Below, in pieces: positions 42,865 to 53,725 of a stretch of DNA of 64,000 nt. Under the pieces are notes generated by a model. It was given only the letters and a program-made list of their open reading frames with translations. It searched no databases and had not been told where the DNA came from. The translations under genes were made by a program, and so were the position numbers. The stretch comes from Idiomarina baltica OS145 (lineage in GTDB: Bacteria > Pseudomonadota > Gammaproteobacteria > Enterobacterales > Alteromonadaceae), in NCBI RefSeq assembly GCF_000152885.1, contig NZ_CH672407.1, forward strand, positions 126,411 through 190,410, given 5' to 3'. How positions within the stretch are numbered: position 1 is the first letter of the stretch; each line of letters begins with the position of its first letter.

Positions 42865-43898
42865 AGCGGTACGCCCTCCTCACTCGGTAAACCCAACTTT
42901 AAGTTGAAGCATTGCAGAGCCTGACTAGCAGCGCCTTTGAGTAAGTTATCAATGGCACTGAAGATCACCAACGCGTTGCCATTCAAATGCCAGCCGATAT
43001 GACACCGGCCGCTATTAACCACATCGTTCAGTGCCGGGTATTCACCCTCGGCTATGTGAACGAGGGCGCTGGCTTGATACACGTCGAAAACTGTTTTTAA
43101 TTGCGCCTGAGAGGGTGCCTCATTGAAGTAGATAGTAATAGTCGCAAGTATGCCCCGCTTAAAGTCACCTAAGTGAGGCAAAAACAGCGTATTCAGTCCA
43201 CTGTAGTAATCAATTTCTGGCTGATGACGGTGAACACCAGCCTTGTAGCCTTGTAGCGATAACTCGGCGGCTTGGGTTTTGAGGCTTACGGAACGACCCG
43301 CGCCGGTCACGCCTGACACCGCGTTAATGACGGTATGATTTATTTGGTGGTTAAACACTGCAAGCGGTTTGAGCGCCAGCAGGCTAGCGGTGGGATAACA
43401 ACCCGGCACGGCTATCCAGCGGGCATTATCAAACTCTTCATCTAGCCATTCCGCTAATCCATAGACTGCTTTGGCTAATGCCTCAGTTGCTGGGTGTTCA
43501 AAGCCATAAAAGCGCGGATATAAATCTGCAGTGGGCAACCGGAAGCCGCCTGACAAGTCAAACACGGTTGCCGTTAACTGACTCAGCTGGGCATACCATT
43601 GGCAGCTCACTTCGTGCGAGGTACATAAGAACACGGCATCGGCATTAGCCAAAGCATCCGTAACCGTACCTACAGGCAAACCGAGTAAAGGTAGATCAAC
43701 ACGCCCCTTAAAACGTGGGTAAAGCTGAGCAATAAACTTATCACGATCATGACTCTGCTCAGATACATATAGCGTCAGCTCGCCAACAAGCCGGTGATCA
43801 TTTAACAATGACACCAACTCGGCGCCCGCGTAACCACTGGCACCGATGACCACCACATTCTGGAGTGAATATTTTTTTGCTGACTGCTTTCTTTCCAT
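42861..43898 (-). CDS. argC: N-acetyl-gamma-glutamyl-phosphate reductase
   Basis: A 345-residue NADPH-dependent reductase. The Rossmann motif is VVIGASGYAGAELVSLL (residues 16-32) and the catalytic Cys lies in WIAVPGCYPTASLLAL. First gene of the minus-strand argCBFG-argH(A) operon, divergent from argE. A 92-bp gap with ARG boxes lies between them. The start may be a few codons further in, since the first 12 residues are poorly conserved in the family. Confidence 0.93.
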   Translation of the reverse strand: MERKQSAKKYSLQNVVVIGASGYAGAELVSLLNDHRLVGELTLYVSEQSHDRDKFIAQLYPRFKGRVDLPLLGLPVGTVTDALANADAVFLCTSHEVSCQWYAQLSQLTATVFDLSGGFRLPTADLYPRFYGFEHPATEALAKAVYGLAEWLDEEFDNARWIAVPGCYPTASLLALKPLAVFNHQINHTVINAVSGVTGAGRSVSLKTQAAELSLQGYKAGVHRHQPEIDYYSGLNTLFLPHLGDFKRGILATITIYFNEAPSQAQLKTVFDVYQASALVHIAEGEYPALNDVVNSGRCHIGWHLNGNALVIFSAIDNLLKGAASQALQCFNLKLGLPSEEGVPL

Positions 43899-43929
43899 CT
43901 CAAAGTCTGCTTACTTATTTGCATCTGGC

Positions 43930-43964
43930 TGAATTTGTATGCAGACTAACTGAATAAATATATT
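43930..43964. promoter_or_regulatory. Tandem ARG boxes between argC and argE
   Basis: Box 1, TGAATTTGTATGCA (43930-43943), fits the ArgR consensus TGNATNNNNATNCA at every defined position. Box 2, TGAATAAATATATT (43951-43964), fits except for the last two bases. Their starts are 21 bp apart, the spacing of paired 18-bp ARG boxes separated by 3 bp. ArgR with arginine should repress both directions from here. Confidence 0.8.
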
Positions 43965-43990
43965 TATGCAACTTTTATGGATAATTATCT

Positions 43991-45151
43991 ATGTCGATTC
44001 CATCCTTTTTTAAAATGTATCAAGCGCTGATAGCCCGCCCATCGATCAGCTCCCTCGACCCAAGCTGGGATCATTCCAATAAAGCAGTTATCGAGTTACT
44101 GGCGGATTGGTTGGAACAATTGGATTTCGATGTCGAAATTCAACCTCTGACAAGTAATCCTAGTAAATTTAATTTACTGGCTAAACGCGGCCACGGCAGT
44201 GGCGGCCTATTGTTATCTGGACATACGGACACGGTTCCCTATGACCAGCAACGGTGGCAATTCGATCCGTTTAAACTGACAGAGAAAGATAATCGTTGGT
44301 ATGGCTTGGGCTCGATTGATATGAAAGGCTTCTTTGCTTTCATCATTGAAGAATTAAAGCAGCTACCCGCGCAATATCAAACTAAGCCGATCATGATACT
44401 CGCGACTGCGGACGAAGAAACCACCATGGCAGGTGCTCGCCAAGTTGACCAATTTACCAATCTCAAACCTGATTTTTGTATTATTGGTGAGCCGACTGAA
44501 ATGCAGCCAATACGCGCCCACAAAGGCCATATAACCGAATCCATTAAGGTCATCGGGCGAACCGGTCACAGCTCTGATCCAAGCCTGGGTTTGAATGCGA
44601 TTGAAGTGATGCATGAAGTTATTGAAAAGCTACTGTCGTTTAAACAAATTATTTCGCATAAATATTCAAACAAGCTGTTTGACATTCATTATCCAACAAT
44701 GAATTTTGGCTCGATACACGGTGGCGACAACGCCAACCGAATTTGTGGCTGTTGCGAGCTTCAGTTGGATATTAGACCGTTACCCGGGATGAGTATCACC
44801 GATTTGTACGGTGACCTGAATCAATTGTTGAAACCCGTTATGTTAAAATACCCCAACGCAGTCGAACTCATTGCAATGCATGAACCTATCGCAGGTTTTG
44901 AGCAGGCTCCGGATGGGGCCTTGGTGGCATTGGCTGAACGTATCGCGGGTTCATCAGCGCAGGCAGTGAATTACTGTACCGAAGCGCCGTTCTTACAGCA
45001 GCTCGGATGCCAAACACTGGTCATGGGTCCAGGCTCTATTAAACAGGCACATCAGCCCAATGAGTATTTAGAGCTCGATGACATAAAAACCACAGCAGCC
45101 CAGTTTCGTCGACTGATAAAGGGTTTATGTTTTGACGACATAAGCCGATAA
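43991..45151 (+). CDS. argE: Acetylornithine deacetylase
   Basis: A 386-residue M20-family metallohydrolase that frees ornithine from acetylornithine. Metal-ligand blocks: LLSGHTDTVPYD (His, Asp), GSIDMKGFFAF, the ADEETTMAG Glu pair and IIGEPTEMQPI; the C-terminal His is in KQAHQPNEYLE. It is divergent from argC. Its presence shows the linear acetyl-cycle route, which needs the synthase domain on argH(A). Confidence 0.93.
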   Translation: MSIPSFFKMYQALIARPSISSLDPSWDHSNKAVIELLADWLEQLDFDVEIQPLTSNPSKFNLLAKRGHGSGGLLLSGHTDTVPYDQQRWQFDPFKLTEKDNRWYGLGSIDMKGFFAFIIEELKQLPAQYQTKPIMILATADEETTMAGARQVDQFTNLKPDFCIIGEPTEMQPIRAHKGHITESIKVIGRTGHSSDPSLGLNAIEVMHEVIEKLLSFKQIISHKYSNKLFDIHYPTMNFGSIHGGDNANRICGCCELQLDIRPLPGMSITDLYGDLNQLLKPVMLKYPNAVELIAMHEPIAGFEQAPDGALVALAERIAGSSAQAVNYCTEAPFLQQLGCQTLVMGPGSIKQAHQPNEYLELDDIKTTAAQFRRLIKGLCFDDISR

Positions 45152-45200
45152 GAGGGTGTTTTAAACAGTTAGGTTATATAGATAAAAATTAGAGGGACGT

Positions 45201-46826
45201 ATGTTTAGAAATTTCTCGATTGGAACGAGATTAGCCGCTACCTTCGGATTGTTAGGTGCAATCGTTTTGGGGCTCGGCGTTTTCGCATTGATGCGACTTG
45301 ATGGCGTTGTGACACAGCTTGATTTTATTACAGATGAGCAAATGCCAGCTATTGATAATGTAAACGATCTCGATCGCGAGTTCCTTCGCGTGCGTGTTCA
45401 CGCAGCTAATGTTGCAACCTATTTGAACGACGCAGACCGGTTGCAAGCCTATCTCGCAAAATATAGCGACGCAAAAGATAGCTTAAAGCGCAATTTAGGT
45501 GAATATCAAAAGCTCATCAACGATAGCAGTGAGCGCGACAAATTTAAACGTCTCAGCGCTTTACTTGATGAGTATTGGGCGGATGACAAACAATTTCTTA
45601 AGTTGGTTAATGCTAAACTAGCGGAGCCCATCGCCTCACTACGAGAAACAACGATACTACCTCTAACCAACAAGATATCGACAGTACTCGACAAGCTTTT
45701 AGCAGAAGAAATGGCGCAGGTAAGAAGCGTTTCAGATCGCGCAAAGAGTATTGCGTCAATGGCCCAGGTCGGCGTCATCACCGCTATTATCATTGCTCTT
45801 ATTTTAGTGACTGTATTCGCTTTCTTACTCACACGCAGTATTGTCACCCCGCTGCGCGGCGCGGTTAAATTTGCCGAGACTATCGCCCAACGCGATCTAA
45901 CACAGCATATCTCTGTTCAGGGCTCTGATGAGCCGGCACAACTACTTCGCCAACTTATCGAGACGCAGCGTGAGCTACGTGACTCAATGGGCCAAATTGC
46001 GCAGTCATCTCAGCAGTTGGCCTCAACCTCGGAAGAGCTCAGCTCGGTGACCGATGACAGTAGCCGAACCATTCAGCAACAAACAGAAGAGCTCGAACAA
46101 GCAGCCACTGCGGTTAACGAGTTAACCACTGCCGTTGAGAATGTAGCGCACGATGCACAGAGTGCCTCGGAAGCATCCGATGCTGCCGACGAACGTGCTC
46201 AGTTTGGTAACGACCGTGTTATCAAGACCGTTACAGCGATTGAAGAGTTATCCCAAGAAATTGGCGACTCATCGAATAATGTCACTGAGCTTGCCGAAAA
46301 GGTTAAAGGCATTACTAAGGTGCTGGAAGTTATCCGCGGTATTGCTGAGCAAACCAACTTGCTGGCACTCAACGCAGCGATAGAAGCCGCGCGTGCGGGC
46401 GAGTCCGGTCGTGGCTTTGCAGTGGTTGCAGATGAAGTACGCTCACTAGCTCACAAAACTCAGCAATCAACGGTTGAGATCGAAGACATGGTCGCCGCAA
46501 TTAATGATTCTAGCGACCGTTCTGTGAATACCATGAAACAGAGTTTAGAGCGCGCCTCTCGAACTTTGGATATTGCGCGTGAAGCCGGTGATGCATTAAA
46601 ACAGATTGCAACAGCGGTTAGCGAAATTAATACGCATAACACGTCAATCGCTAGCGCTGCGGAGGAACAAGCCAACGTAGCACGCGATGTCGATAGAAAC
46701 CTAGTTAGTATCCGCGACCTGTCCAACTCGACAGCCTCAGGCGCTGAGCAAACCAGCGCTTCAAGCCAAGAGTTATCACGCTTAGCAGTGGATCTAAACA
46801 ACTTAGTCGAGCGCTTCAAAGTGTAA
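45201..46826 (+). CDS. Methyl-accepting chemotaxis protein
   Basis: A 541-residue chemoreceptor: TM1 at about 10-30, a four-helix-bundle periplasmic domain ([24 protein letters not shown] onward), TM2 at about 190-212, HAMP ([21 protein letters not shown]), and a cytoplasmic coiled coil with the signalling tip [19 protein letters not shown] and [13 protein letters not shown]. No CheR-binding pentapeptide is at the C-terminus. The sensed ligand is unknown. A strong terminator follows it. Confidence 0.93.
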   Translation: MFRNFSIGTRLAATFGLLGAIVLGLGVFALMRLDGVVTQLDFITDEQMPAIDNVNDLDREFLRVRVHAANVATYLNDADRLQAYLAKYSDAKDSLKRNLGEYQKLINDSSERDKFKRLSALLDEYWADDKQFLKLVNAKLAEPIASLRETTILPLTNKISTVLDKLLAEEMAQVRSVSDRAKSIASMAQVGVITAIIIALILVTVFAFLLTRSIVTPLRGAVKFAETIAQRDLTQHISVQGSDEPAQLLRQLIETQRELRDSMGQIAQSSQQLASTSEELSSVTDDSSRTIQQQTEELEQAATAVNELTTAVENVAHDAQSASEASDAADERAQFGNDRVIKTVTAIEELSQEIGDSSNNVTELAEKVKGITKVLEVIRGIAEQTNLLALNAAIEAARAGESGRGFAVVADEVRSLAHKTQQSTVEIEDMVAAINDSSDRSVNTMKQSLERASRTLDIAREAGDALKQIATAVSEINTHNTSIASAAEEQANVARDVDRNLVSIRDLSNSTASGAEQTSASSQELSRLAVDLNNLVERFKV

Positions 46827-46833
46827 GACTCAA

Positions 46834-46865
46834 TGTGCGGGGATGCATGTCCCCGCACAATTTTT
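46834..46865 (+). terminator. Strong intrinsic terminator after the chemoreceptor
   Basis: TGTGCGGGG-ATGCATGT-CCCCGCACA followed by ATTTTTAA: a perfect 9-bp GC-rich stem and a T-run. Confidence 0.85.
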
Positions 46866-46994
46866 AATCGCCTAGAGACCATAAGTAAAATAAGTATAGA
46901 AAATAGCCGCCATCATCCGTATAAATTAGACGAATATCATACCCCACTCTAAGCTGAATCTGTGTTAACAAACTACTAACATCAGGTTCAGGTT

Positions 46995-48578
46995 ATGACA
47001 TCTCGACTTTCCTTTAATGCGAAATCAGTGCCCCATCAAGCGCGCTTATTTACGCCACAATTTATGTCCTATTTTGCCGACTTGTGCGAACGCTTCATGC
47101 CACGTCATGCAGAATTGCTAGATACTCGGTCAAAAAGACAACAGCGTATCGATGCAGGCGAACTACCCGACTTTGATCCGAACACCCAAACCATTCGCGA
47201 GGGCGATTGGCATATTCGCCCATTACCCAAAGATCTGACTCGCCGTCGCATTGAAATCACCGGTCCGGTTGATCGTAAAATGGTTATTAATGCACTCAAC
47301 GCCAATGTTGACTGCTATATGGCCGATTTCGAGGACTCCCAATCACCGACTTGGGATGGGTTGCTCGACGGTCAAGTTAATTTAATTGACGCCAACCGCA
47401 ACACGCTGAGTTACCAGGATCCAAAGAGCGGCAAAGCATACAACGTGAATCCCAACCCCGCGCTGTTAATTGCGCGGGTACGTGGATTACATCTGCCAGA
47501 AAAGCATTTGTGCTTTGAAGATTTGCCTGTGCCAGGTGCTCTGCTTGATTTTGCATTGTATTTTTACCACAACTATCGCGTCCGATTAGATGAAGGTACG
47601 GGCGTCTATTTCTATTTACCCAAATTAGAACACAGTATCGAAGCACAGTGGTGGAGCGATGTATTTCACTATTCGGAACAACGCTTTCAGCTCAAGCCGG
47701 GCACCATTCGTGCAACAGTACTGATCGAAACATTGCCTGCGGTTTTCCAAATGCATGAGATCCTGCATGCGCTTCGCGACCATATCGCGGCACTCAATTG
47801 CGGTCGTTGGGATTATATTTTTAGTTATATAAAAACCCTGAAAAACCATCCTGACCGAGTGCTCCCTGATCGCCAGCAAGTCACCATGTCGCAACCGTTC
47901 CTTAACGCTTACTCTCGCTTACTGGTATATACCTGCCACAAACGGGGCGCGCTTGCAATGGGCGGTATGGCGGCGTTTATTCCGAGTAAAGATGCCAGTG
48001 AGAATGAACAAATACTCGATAAGGTCGCCAAGGACAAGCAGCTCGAATTTGATAATGGCCACGATGGTACTTGGATCGCGCATCCTGGGCTTGCCGACAC
48101 CGTGAGCGCGATATTTGTCGATCAGCTCAGCGGCGATAACCAACTGCATGTCTTGCGTGAGCAAGATCACGCCATTACTGCATCACAATTACTCAGTCCG
48201 TGCGACGGCGATCGCACTGAGGCAGGCATGCGCACCAATATCCGGGTTGCATTGCAATACATCAGCGCTTGGCTCGATGGCCGCGGTTGCGTGCCTATAT
48301 ACGGATTGATGGAAGACGCTGCCACCGCAGAAATTTCGCGGGCATCAATTTGGCAGTGGATAAAGCACGAAAAATCCCTCAGTAACGGGACTTCTGTCAC
48401 TAAGGCTCTATTCAAACAATTCCTCGCCGAAGAAGCAGCGAAAGTGAAACAAGAAGTGGGCGAATCAATATGGCAACAGCAGCCTTTTGATAAAGCGGTC
48501 GCGTTACTCGAGGACATCACAACTGCCGATGAGTTAGTGGAGTTCCTCACACTGCCCGGCTACCAACAACTTGATTAA
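46995..48578 (+). CDS. aceB: Malate synthase A
   Basis: A 527-residue malate synthase condensing glyoxylate with acetyl-CoA in the glyoxylate shunt. Family blocks: EITGPVDRKMVINALNANVDCYMADFEDSQSPTW (with the catalytic Asp/Glu region), ATVLIETLPAVFQMHEILH, and DGTWIAHPGL. Length fits the A isoform rather than the ~720-residue G form. It is followed by aceA after 24 bp. Confidence 0.95.
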   Translation: MTSRLSFNAKSVPHQARLFTPQFMSYFADLCERFMPRHAELLDTRSKRQQRIDAGELPDFDPNTQTIREGDWHIRPLPKDLTRRRIEITGPVDRKMVINALNANVDCYMADFEDSQSPTWDGLLDGQVNLIDANRNTLSYQDPKSGKAYNVNPNPALLIARVRGLHLPEKHLCFEDLPVPGALLDFALYFYHNYRVRLDEGTGVYFYLPKLEHSIEAQWWSDVFHYSEQRFQLKPGTIRATVLIETLPAVFQMHEILHALRDHIAALNCGRWDYIFSYIKTLKNHPDRVLPDRQQVTMSQPFLNAYSRLLVYTCHKRGALAMGGMAAFIPSKDASENEQILDKVAKDKQLEFDNGHDGTWIAHPGLADTVSAIFVDQLSGDNQLHVLREQDHAITASQLLSPCDGDRTEAGMRTNIRVALQYISAWLDGRGCVPIYGLMEDAATAEISRASIWQWIKHEKSLSNGTSVTKALFKQFLAEEAAKVKQEVGESIWQQQPFDKAVALLEDITTADELVEFLTLPGYQQLD

Positions 48579-48602
48579 TTAACCAGACAACAGGACAACA
48601 TC

Positions 48603-49937
48603 ATGACTTTATCAACACAACAAGCAGAGCAAGCTAAAGCGCTTGAACAAAGCTGGAAAAACGATGCCCGTTGGGCACAGGTTAAACGCCCCTATAGCGC
48701 CGAAGAAGTGGTAAAGCTTAGAGGCTCATTGCAAGTGCAACACACATACGCGCAACACGGCGCCGACAAACTATGGCGCTTGATTAACGGTGAAGCTCAG
48801 CAAAAATTTGGCAAAGATTACGTCAATGCACTTGGCGCTTTGACTGGTGGACAAGCGGTTCAACAAGTCAAAGCGGGGTTACAGGCGATTTACCTCTCCG
48901 GCTGGCAGGTTGCAGCAGACAATAACTCGTCACGCAATATGTATCCAGATCAGTCGCTTTATCCCGTCGATTCTGTACCAACCGTCGTTGAGCGCATCAA
49001 CAACTCGTTTGCTCGTGCTGACCAAATTCAATGGTCAAAAGGTATCAGCCCAGATGATGAGCAATACATTGACTATTTTGCACCTATCGTCGCGGATGCC
49101 GAGGCAGGCTTTGGTGGGGTATTAAACGCCTATGAATTGATGAAGCGTATGATTCAATGTGGTGCGGCAGGCGTCCACTTTGAAGATCAGTTAGCGTCAG
49201 TTAAAAAGTGCGGCCATATGGGTGGTAAGGTTTTAGTACCTACCCAAGAGGCGGTGCAAAAACTCATAGCAGCGCGTTTTGCGACCGATGTTGAGGGCGT
49301 ACCTACGTTGATCGTAGCACGCACCGACGCCAATGCCGCCGACCTGCTAACGTCGGACTTCGACGATAACGATAAACCATTCGTTACCGGTGAACGCACC
49401 GCTGAAGGTTTTTACCGTGTGAAACCCGGTATTGAGCAAGCTATTTCGCGCGGTCTTGCTTATGCGCCTTATGCGGATTTAATTTGGTGTGAAACAGCCA
49501 AGCCTGACCTCGACGAGGCACGTCAATTTGCCGAGGCGGTGCATGCTAAGTATCCGGGCAAACTCTTAGCCTACAACTGTTCACCTTCGTTTAACTGGAA
49601 GCGCAACCTCGACGATGCCACTATCGCGAAGTTCCAACGCGAACTGGCTGCCATGGGCTATAAGTTCCAGTTCATTACCTTAGCGGGTGTTCACAACATG
49701 TGGTATCACATGTTTGAGCTCGCACACGACTATGCTCGTAACGATATGTCAGCGTACGTTCGTCTGCAGCAACAAGAATTTGATGCCGCAGAAAAAGGTT
49801 ATACGTTCGTGGCTCACCAACAAGAAGTCGGTACTGGCTACTTTGATTCACTCACTAATGCGATTCAAGGCGGCAGCTCATCTGTCACCGCATTAACCGG
49901 TTCAACTGAAGAAGACCAGTTTAAAACGACCGCGTAA
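48603..49937 (+). CDS. aceA: Isocitrate lyase
   Basis: A 444-residue isocitrate lyase that splits isocitrate into glyoxylate and succinate. Motifs: [37 protein letters not shown], and the active-site [14 protein letters not shown] with the catalytic Cys. It is in an operon with aceB. Its last 17 bases overlap the convergent aceK. Confidence 0.96.
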   Translation: MTLSTQQAEQAKALEQSWKNDARWAQVKRPYSAEEVVKLRGSLQVQHTYAQHGADKLWRLINGEAQQKFGKDYVNALGALTGGQAVQQVKAGLQAIYLSGWQVAADNNSSRNMYPDQSLYPVDSVPTVVERINNSFARADQIQWSKGISPDDEQYIDYFAPIVADAEAGFGGVLNAYELMKRMIQCGAAGVHFEDQLASVKKCGHMGGKVLVPTQEAVQKLIAARFATDVEGVPTLIVARTDANAADLLTSDFDDNDKPFVTGERTAEGFYRVKPGIEQAISRGLAYAPYADLIWCETAKPDLDEARQFAEAVHAKYPGKLLAYNCSPSFNWKRNLDDATIAKFQRELAAMGYKFQFITLAGVHNMWYHMFELAHDYARNDMSAYVRLQQQEFDAAEKGYTFVAHQQEVGTGYFDSLTNAIQGGSSSVTALTGSTEEDQFKTTA

Positions 49938-51621
49938 AGCGTAAATCGGCAGCGTACGGGAAGATATCTTTAATTACCCCCTCCTTGATATCTTGCTGGC
50001 GCTGCCGCCAATACATCGGATCAACCAACTCCGGATGAGCACTTAACAGGAGTTCGCGGTAGCGTGGCTGTGGCACCGCGAATATGGCCAACTGTTCGGG
50101 AAACACATCGTCCGGCGCAAAAGACACTTCATGATCGGCTTTAGCGAGTGACTTAAAATTCATATCAGTGAGGTAACGCACCTCGTCATAGTCATAAAAA
50201 ACTACGCGCTTGTGGCGTGTCACACCGAAGTTCTTCAACAGCATATCGCCGGGGAATATATTCGCCGCGATCATATCTTTAATCGCACGACCATAGTCAT
50301 CGATAGCCGCTGCCTGTTCAGCCTCACTGGCATACTCTAAATACATGTTGAGCGGTATCATGCGACGCTCAACAAAACACTGGCTAATCACCAGTAAATC
50401 GCCTTCGAAACGAATACTGCCACCAACGGTCGTTAACAGCTCGTCCATTAAATCATCGGCAATACGGTGCTTAGGAATCGCTACATCAGAGAACTCGAGG
50501 GTATCTGCCATACGTCCTACACGGTCGTGCTGTTTAACCATGCGATAGCGTTCGATCACCGTATTCCGGCCGAAGCCTTTGGTATCGCCTAGCTCGTCCT
50601 TAATCACTTTAAACACGTAAGGGAACGATGGCAGTGTAAATACCGTCATCACCATTCCTTTTACCCCAGGCGCTGCGCTAAGTTGCTCATTGGAGTTGGC
50701 AAGTTGTTTTAAAAAGTCACGGTAAAACTCAGTCTTAGCCTGCTTATGAAAGCCAATTGAAGAATAGAGCTCGGAAAACGTCTTGCGCGGCATGAGTTGT
50801 TTCAGAAAGCGTACTAATGCCGATGGAGCCTCGGTTTGCACCATAAAATACGAACGCGCAAAACCAAATATCGCCGCCATTCTGTCCGACTGAGTAATAA
50901 AGGCATCCACATACAACCGCCCCTCGGGATTAATCAAAATAGGTACAATAAACGGATAGCTGTGTTGTTGCGTTACTATGCGGCCAACTACGTAGGCCGC
51001 TTTATTTCGATAAAAGGGCGTTTTCAGTACGTCGATACGCACTTCGTGCGGTTCAACTTCATCTTCTATAGCACGTTGCAAAAAGGTGGCACGCAGCTGT
51101 TCGACATCATGCTTAAGGTTCTCGAAGGTATCCCCTAAGCCTAAATCTAAAAATAGCTGCTCTAATGTTTGGGTGAAGCCTTGATAGACAGGGAAATAAG
51201 ACTGATAAACGTGCTCAATAGGAACCGGGGTGCATTCCTCTAACGTCGACTCGACAAAAATAAAAGCATTGTGAAAATACTGACGCTCAAACGCACGACA
51301 GAACACCGAATTATAAAAAGTTTCGGCTAAATCCGCTTGCGGATGAAACTGCAACAGCGACTGGTAGCGTTGCCGAACGCTCAACCATAAGGCTTCATCA
51401 AATTGCGTTTGATACTGCAACAACTCATCGCTGGTTAGCGCCACTTGTTTGTCATAGTAACTTATCCGCTCTGCCGCCGCGCCAATAACGTCCTGCCAAC
51501 GTTGCGCTAAAAAGCGTTCAGCAGCGCCCTGCGTAAGCAATTGAAAGCGACTAAAGTGGCTGTGAAAGCCCGCTAAGATAAGTCGCGCAAGTTCATCGGC
51601 TCGGTTTAAATCAGTGCTCAT
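49921..51621 (-). CDS. aceK: Isocitrate dehydrogenase kinase/phosphatase
   Basis: A 566-residue AceK, which phosphorylates and dephosphorylates isocitrate dehydrogenase to send carbon into the glyoxylate shunt. The ATP-site block is [27 protein letters not shown] (P-loop-like, about residues 315-342), and the C-terminal kinase region holds [25 protein letters not shown]. In enterobacteria it is the third gene of aceBAK. Here it is on the opposite strand, tail to tail with aceA and overlapping it by 17 bp. Confidence 0.95.
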   Translation of the reverse strand: MSTDLNRADELARLILAGFHSHFSRFQLLTQGAAERFLAQRWQDVIGAAAERISYYDKQVALTSDELLQYQTQFDEALWLSVRQRYQSLLQFHPQADLAETFYNSVFCRAFERQYFHNAFIFVESTLEECTPVPIEHVYQSYFPVYQGFTQTLEQLFLDLGLGDTFENLKHDVEQLRATFLQRAIEDEVEPHEVRIDVLKTPFYRNKAAYVVGRIVTQQHSYPFIVPILINPEGRLYVDAFITQSDRMAAIFGFARSYFMVQTEAPSALVRFLKQLMPRKTFSELYSSIGFHKQAKTEFYRDFLKQLANSNEQLSAAPGVKGMVMTVFTLPSFPYVFKVIKDELGDTKGFGRNTVIERYRMVKQHDRVGRMADTLEFSDVAIPKHRIADDLMDELLTTVGGSIRFEGDLLVISQCFVERRMIPLNMYLEYASEAEQAAAIDDYGRAIKDMIAANIFPGDMLLKNFGVTRHKRVVFYDYDEVRYLTDMNFKSLAKADHEVSFAPDDVFPEQLAIFAVPQPRYRELLLSAHPELVDPMYWRQRQQDIKEGVIKDIFPYAADLRFTRSF

Positions 51622-51732
51622 TCAGCTTTTTCTCGCGGTTGATATATCTGCTTACATTCTTACACACATCAAAATACAACCCTTTTCTCTCTTATAGCGA
51701 CTTATTAATCAAGTTAAATCAGAGGGAACCTT

Positions 51733-53004
51733 ATGACTAAGATATCAGACACCAGCGGACAAGACGTTGTTCGCGCTCCTAAAAAAACACCTTGGATCAA
51801 ATGGGGGATGGCCGGTATTGCCGCTGCGGCCCTTATCGCTGTGAGTATTCCGATGCTCACCACCTGGTCTTCAGCCGAGGCGGCTGTAGAGTCAAGTGAG
51901 CTGCGCTATGCAACCGTAGAGCAAGGCAACTTTACGCGCGATGTATCGATTCAGGGCAAAGTGGTTGCTGCCGTGAGTCCCACTTTGTATGCGCCAGCTG
52001 AAGGGGTGATTACTTATCACGTGGGAGCAGGTGATGCGGTGGAGCAAGGCCAAGCATTGGCGACCATCGAAAGTCCCGAGCTAAAAAGCAAGCTCGAGCA
52101 AGAACAGGCGAGTTTAGCCAGCTTAAAAATGGAACTGGACCGCCAGCGCATCAACTCCAAAAAAGCGGCTTTAGAAAATCAAAAGTTGGTTGATTTAGCA
52201 CACGTCACCCTAACGGCCGCGGATCGCGAAAAGCGCCGTGCTGACAGAGCTTGGGAAAAGCAAGCCATCAGCGAAATCGACTATGAAAAAGCGCAAGACG
52301 AATTGGATAACGCCCAAGTCGTATACAAGCACGCGGTGCAGGATGCCAAACTCAATAGCGAGAGCTTGGCTTTCGATATTCAGTCGCTGCAACTTAAAGT
52401 GGACCGCCAACAATTACTCGTGAACGAATTGCAACGTCAAGTCGATGGTTTGACTATCGCTTCGCCAGTTAACGGTATTGTGGGTAACTTAGAAGTCGAT
52501 CAAAAGAATCAAGTCGCCAAAAACCAAGCCGTGTTGGGTGTTGTCGACTTATCCGAGTTTGAGGTAGAGCTCGGTATTCCAGAAAGCTACGCCGATGACC
52601 TCGCCATTGGTATGGCGGCTGAAATCAACTACAACGGCCAGCTCCATAAAGCCACTCTCGTCGCGGTTTCGCCTGAAATTCGCAATAACGAAGTCATCGG
52701 CACATTGCGTTTCAGCGAAGACACACCCGCGGGGCTGCGCCAAAACCAACGTTTAACGAGCCGCATTATTCTCGACCAAAAAGACGACGTGATGACTCTG
52801 CAGCGGGGACCTTTCCTGCAGAATCAAGGTGGTCGCGTTGCTTACGTGGTTAGCGACGGTATCGCACTAAAAACGCCTATTCAAACAGGCGCTAGTAGCC
52901 TATCAAAAGTGGAAATCATTTCGGGTCTGAAGGTCGGCGATCGCGTCATCATTTCTGATACTCAATCATTCAACGGTGCCGAAAGCGTCGTTATCAATCA
53001 ATAA
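51733..53004 (+). CDS. HlyD/MacA-like periplasmic adaptor of an ABC exporter
   Basis: A 423-residue membrane-fusion protein. One N-terminal helix (WGMAGIAAAALIAVSIPML, about 24-42), lipoyl halves (GVITYHVGAGDAVEQGQALATIES), a long coiled-coil hairpin (about 110-220, Gln/Lys/Leu-rich) and beta-barrel. The GAGGGAA RBS fits. First gene of a four-gene export operon with an ATPase and two permeases. It links the permeases to an outer-membrane channel; none is encoded here, so a TolC elsewhere is expected. Confidence 0.85.
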   Translation: MTKISDTSGQDVVRAPKKTPWIKWGMAGIAAAALIAVSIPMLTTWSSAEAAVESSELRYATVEQGNFTRDVSIQGKVVAAVSPTLYAPAEGVITYHVGAGDAVEQGQALATIESPELKSKLEQEQASLASLKMELDRQRINSKKAALENQKLVDLAHVTLTAADREKRRADRAWEKQAISEIDYEKAQDELDNAQVVYKHAVQDAKLNSESLAFDIQSLQLKVDRQQLLVNELQRQVDGLTIASPVNGIVGNLEVDQKNQVAKNQAVLGVVDLSEFEVELGIPESYADDLAIGMAAEINYNGQLHKATLVAVSPEIRNNEVIGTLRFSEDTPAGLRQNQRLTSRIILDQKDDVMTLQRGPFLQNQGGRVAYVVSDGIALKTPIQTGASSLSKVEIISGLKVGDRVIISDTQSFNGAESVVINQ

Positions 53005-53014
53005 GGAATACACC

Positions 53015-53716
53015 ATGCTTGTAATGAACAACATCACTAAAGTATTTCGCACAGAGACTGTCGAAACCCACGCACTTAAACAGTTTAGCCTTACCGTTAA
53101 TGAGGGCGATTTCGTTGCGGTCACCGGTCCTTCAGGCTCTGGCAAAACCACCTTTTTAAATATCGCGGGTTTACTCGAGTCGTTTGATGACGGCGAGTAC
53201 ACGCTTGACGGACGCTCAGTTAAGAACCTTAACGACAAGCAACTCTCGCAACTGCGGAACGAAAAAATTGGCTTTATCTTTCAAAGCTTCAATCTCATTC
53301 CAGATCTCAATTTATTTGATAACGTCGACGTACCACTGCGCTACCGCAAACTGAGTAAAGCTGAGCGCAAAGAACGTATCGAACATAGCTTGGATGTCGT
53401 GGGTCTCGCCAACCGTATGCGTCACCTACCATCACAACTCTCGGGCGGACAGCAACAGCGCGTTGCGATCGCTCGCGCGTTAGCGGGTAACCCGTTGTTT
53501 CTACTCGCCGATGAACCTACCGGTAACCTCGATAGCAAAATGGCAGACAGTGTCATGAGTTTGCTCGAGGAAATTAATCAGTCCGGGACGACGATTGTCA
53601 TGGTGACCCATGACTTGTCACAGGCTGAACGAGCCCATCGCCATATTCAAGTGCTCGATGGGCAAGTCACCGAGCAAAAGCGCGGTGCGCCTGAACTCGC
53701 CACAGTGAACGCATAG
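53015..53716 (+). CDS. MacB/LolD-type ABC transporter ATP-binding protein
   Basis: A 233-residue ATPase: Walker [11 protein letters not shown]-loop [18 protein letters not shown], signature [17 protein letters not shown], Walker [15 protein letters not shown] and the switch His in [10 protein letters not shown] chose the ATG at 53015 with AAGGA about 7 bases upstream; the longer frame overlaps the adaptor gene and has no homology at its start. It powers the two downstream permeases. Confidence 0.9.
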   Translation: MLVMNNITKVFRTETVETHALKQFSLTVNEGDFVAVTGPSGSGKTTFLNIAGLLESFDDGEYTLDGRSVKNLNDKQLSQLRNEKIGFIFQSFNLIPDLNLFDNVDVPLRYRKLSKAERKERIEHSLDVVGLANRMRHLPSQLSGGQQQRVAIARALAGNPLFLLADEPTGNLDSKMADSVMSLLEEINQSGTTIVMVTHDLSQAERAHRHIQVLDGQVTEQKRGAPELATVNA

Positions 53717-53725
53717 GAGGCGCTT

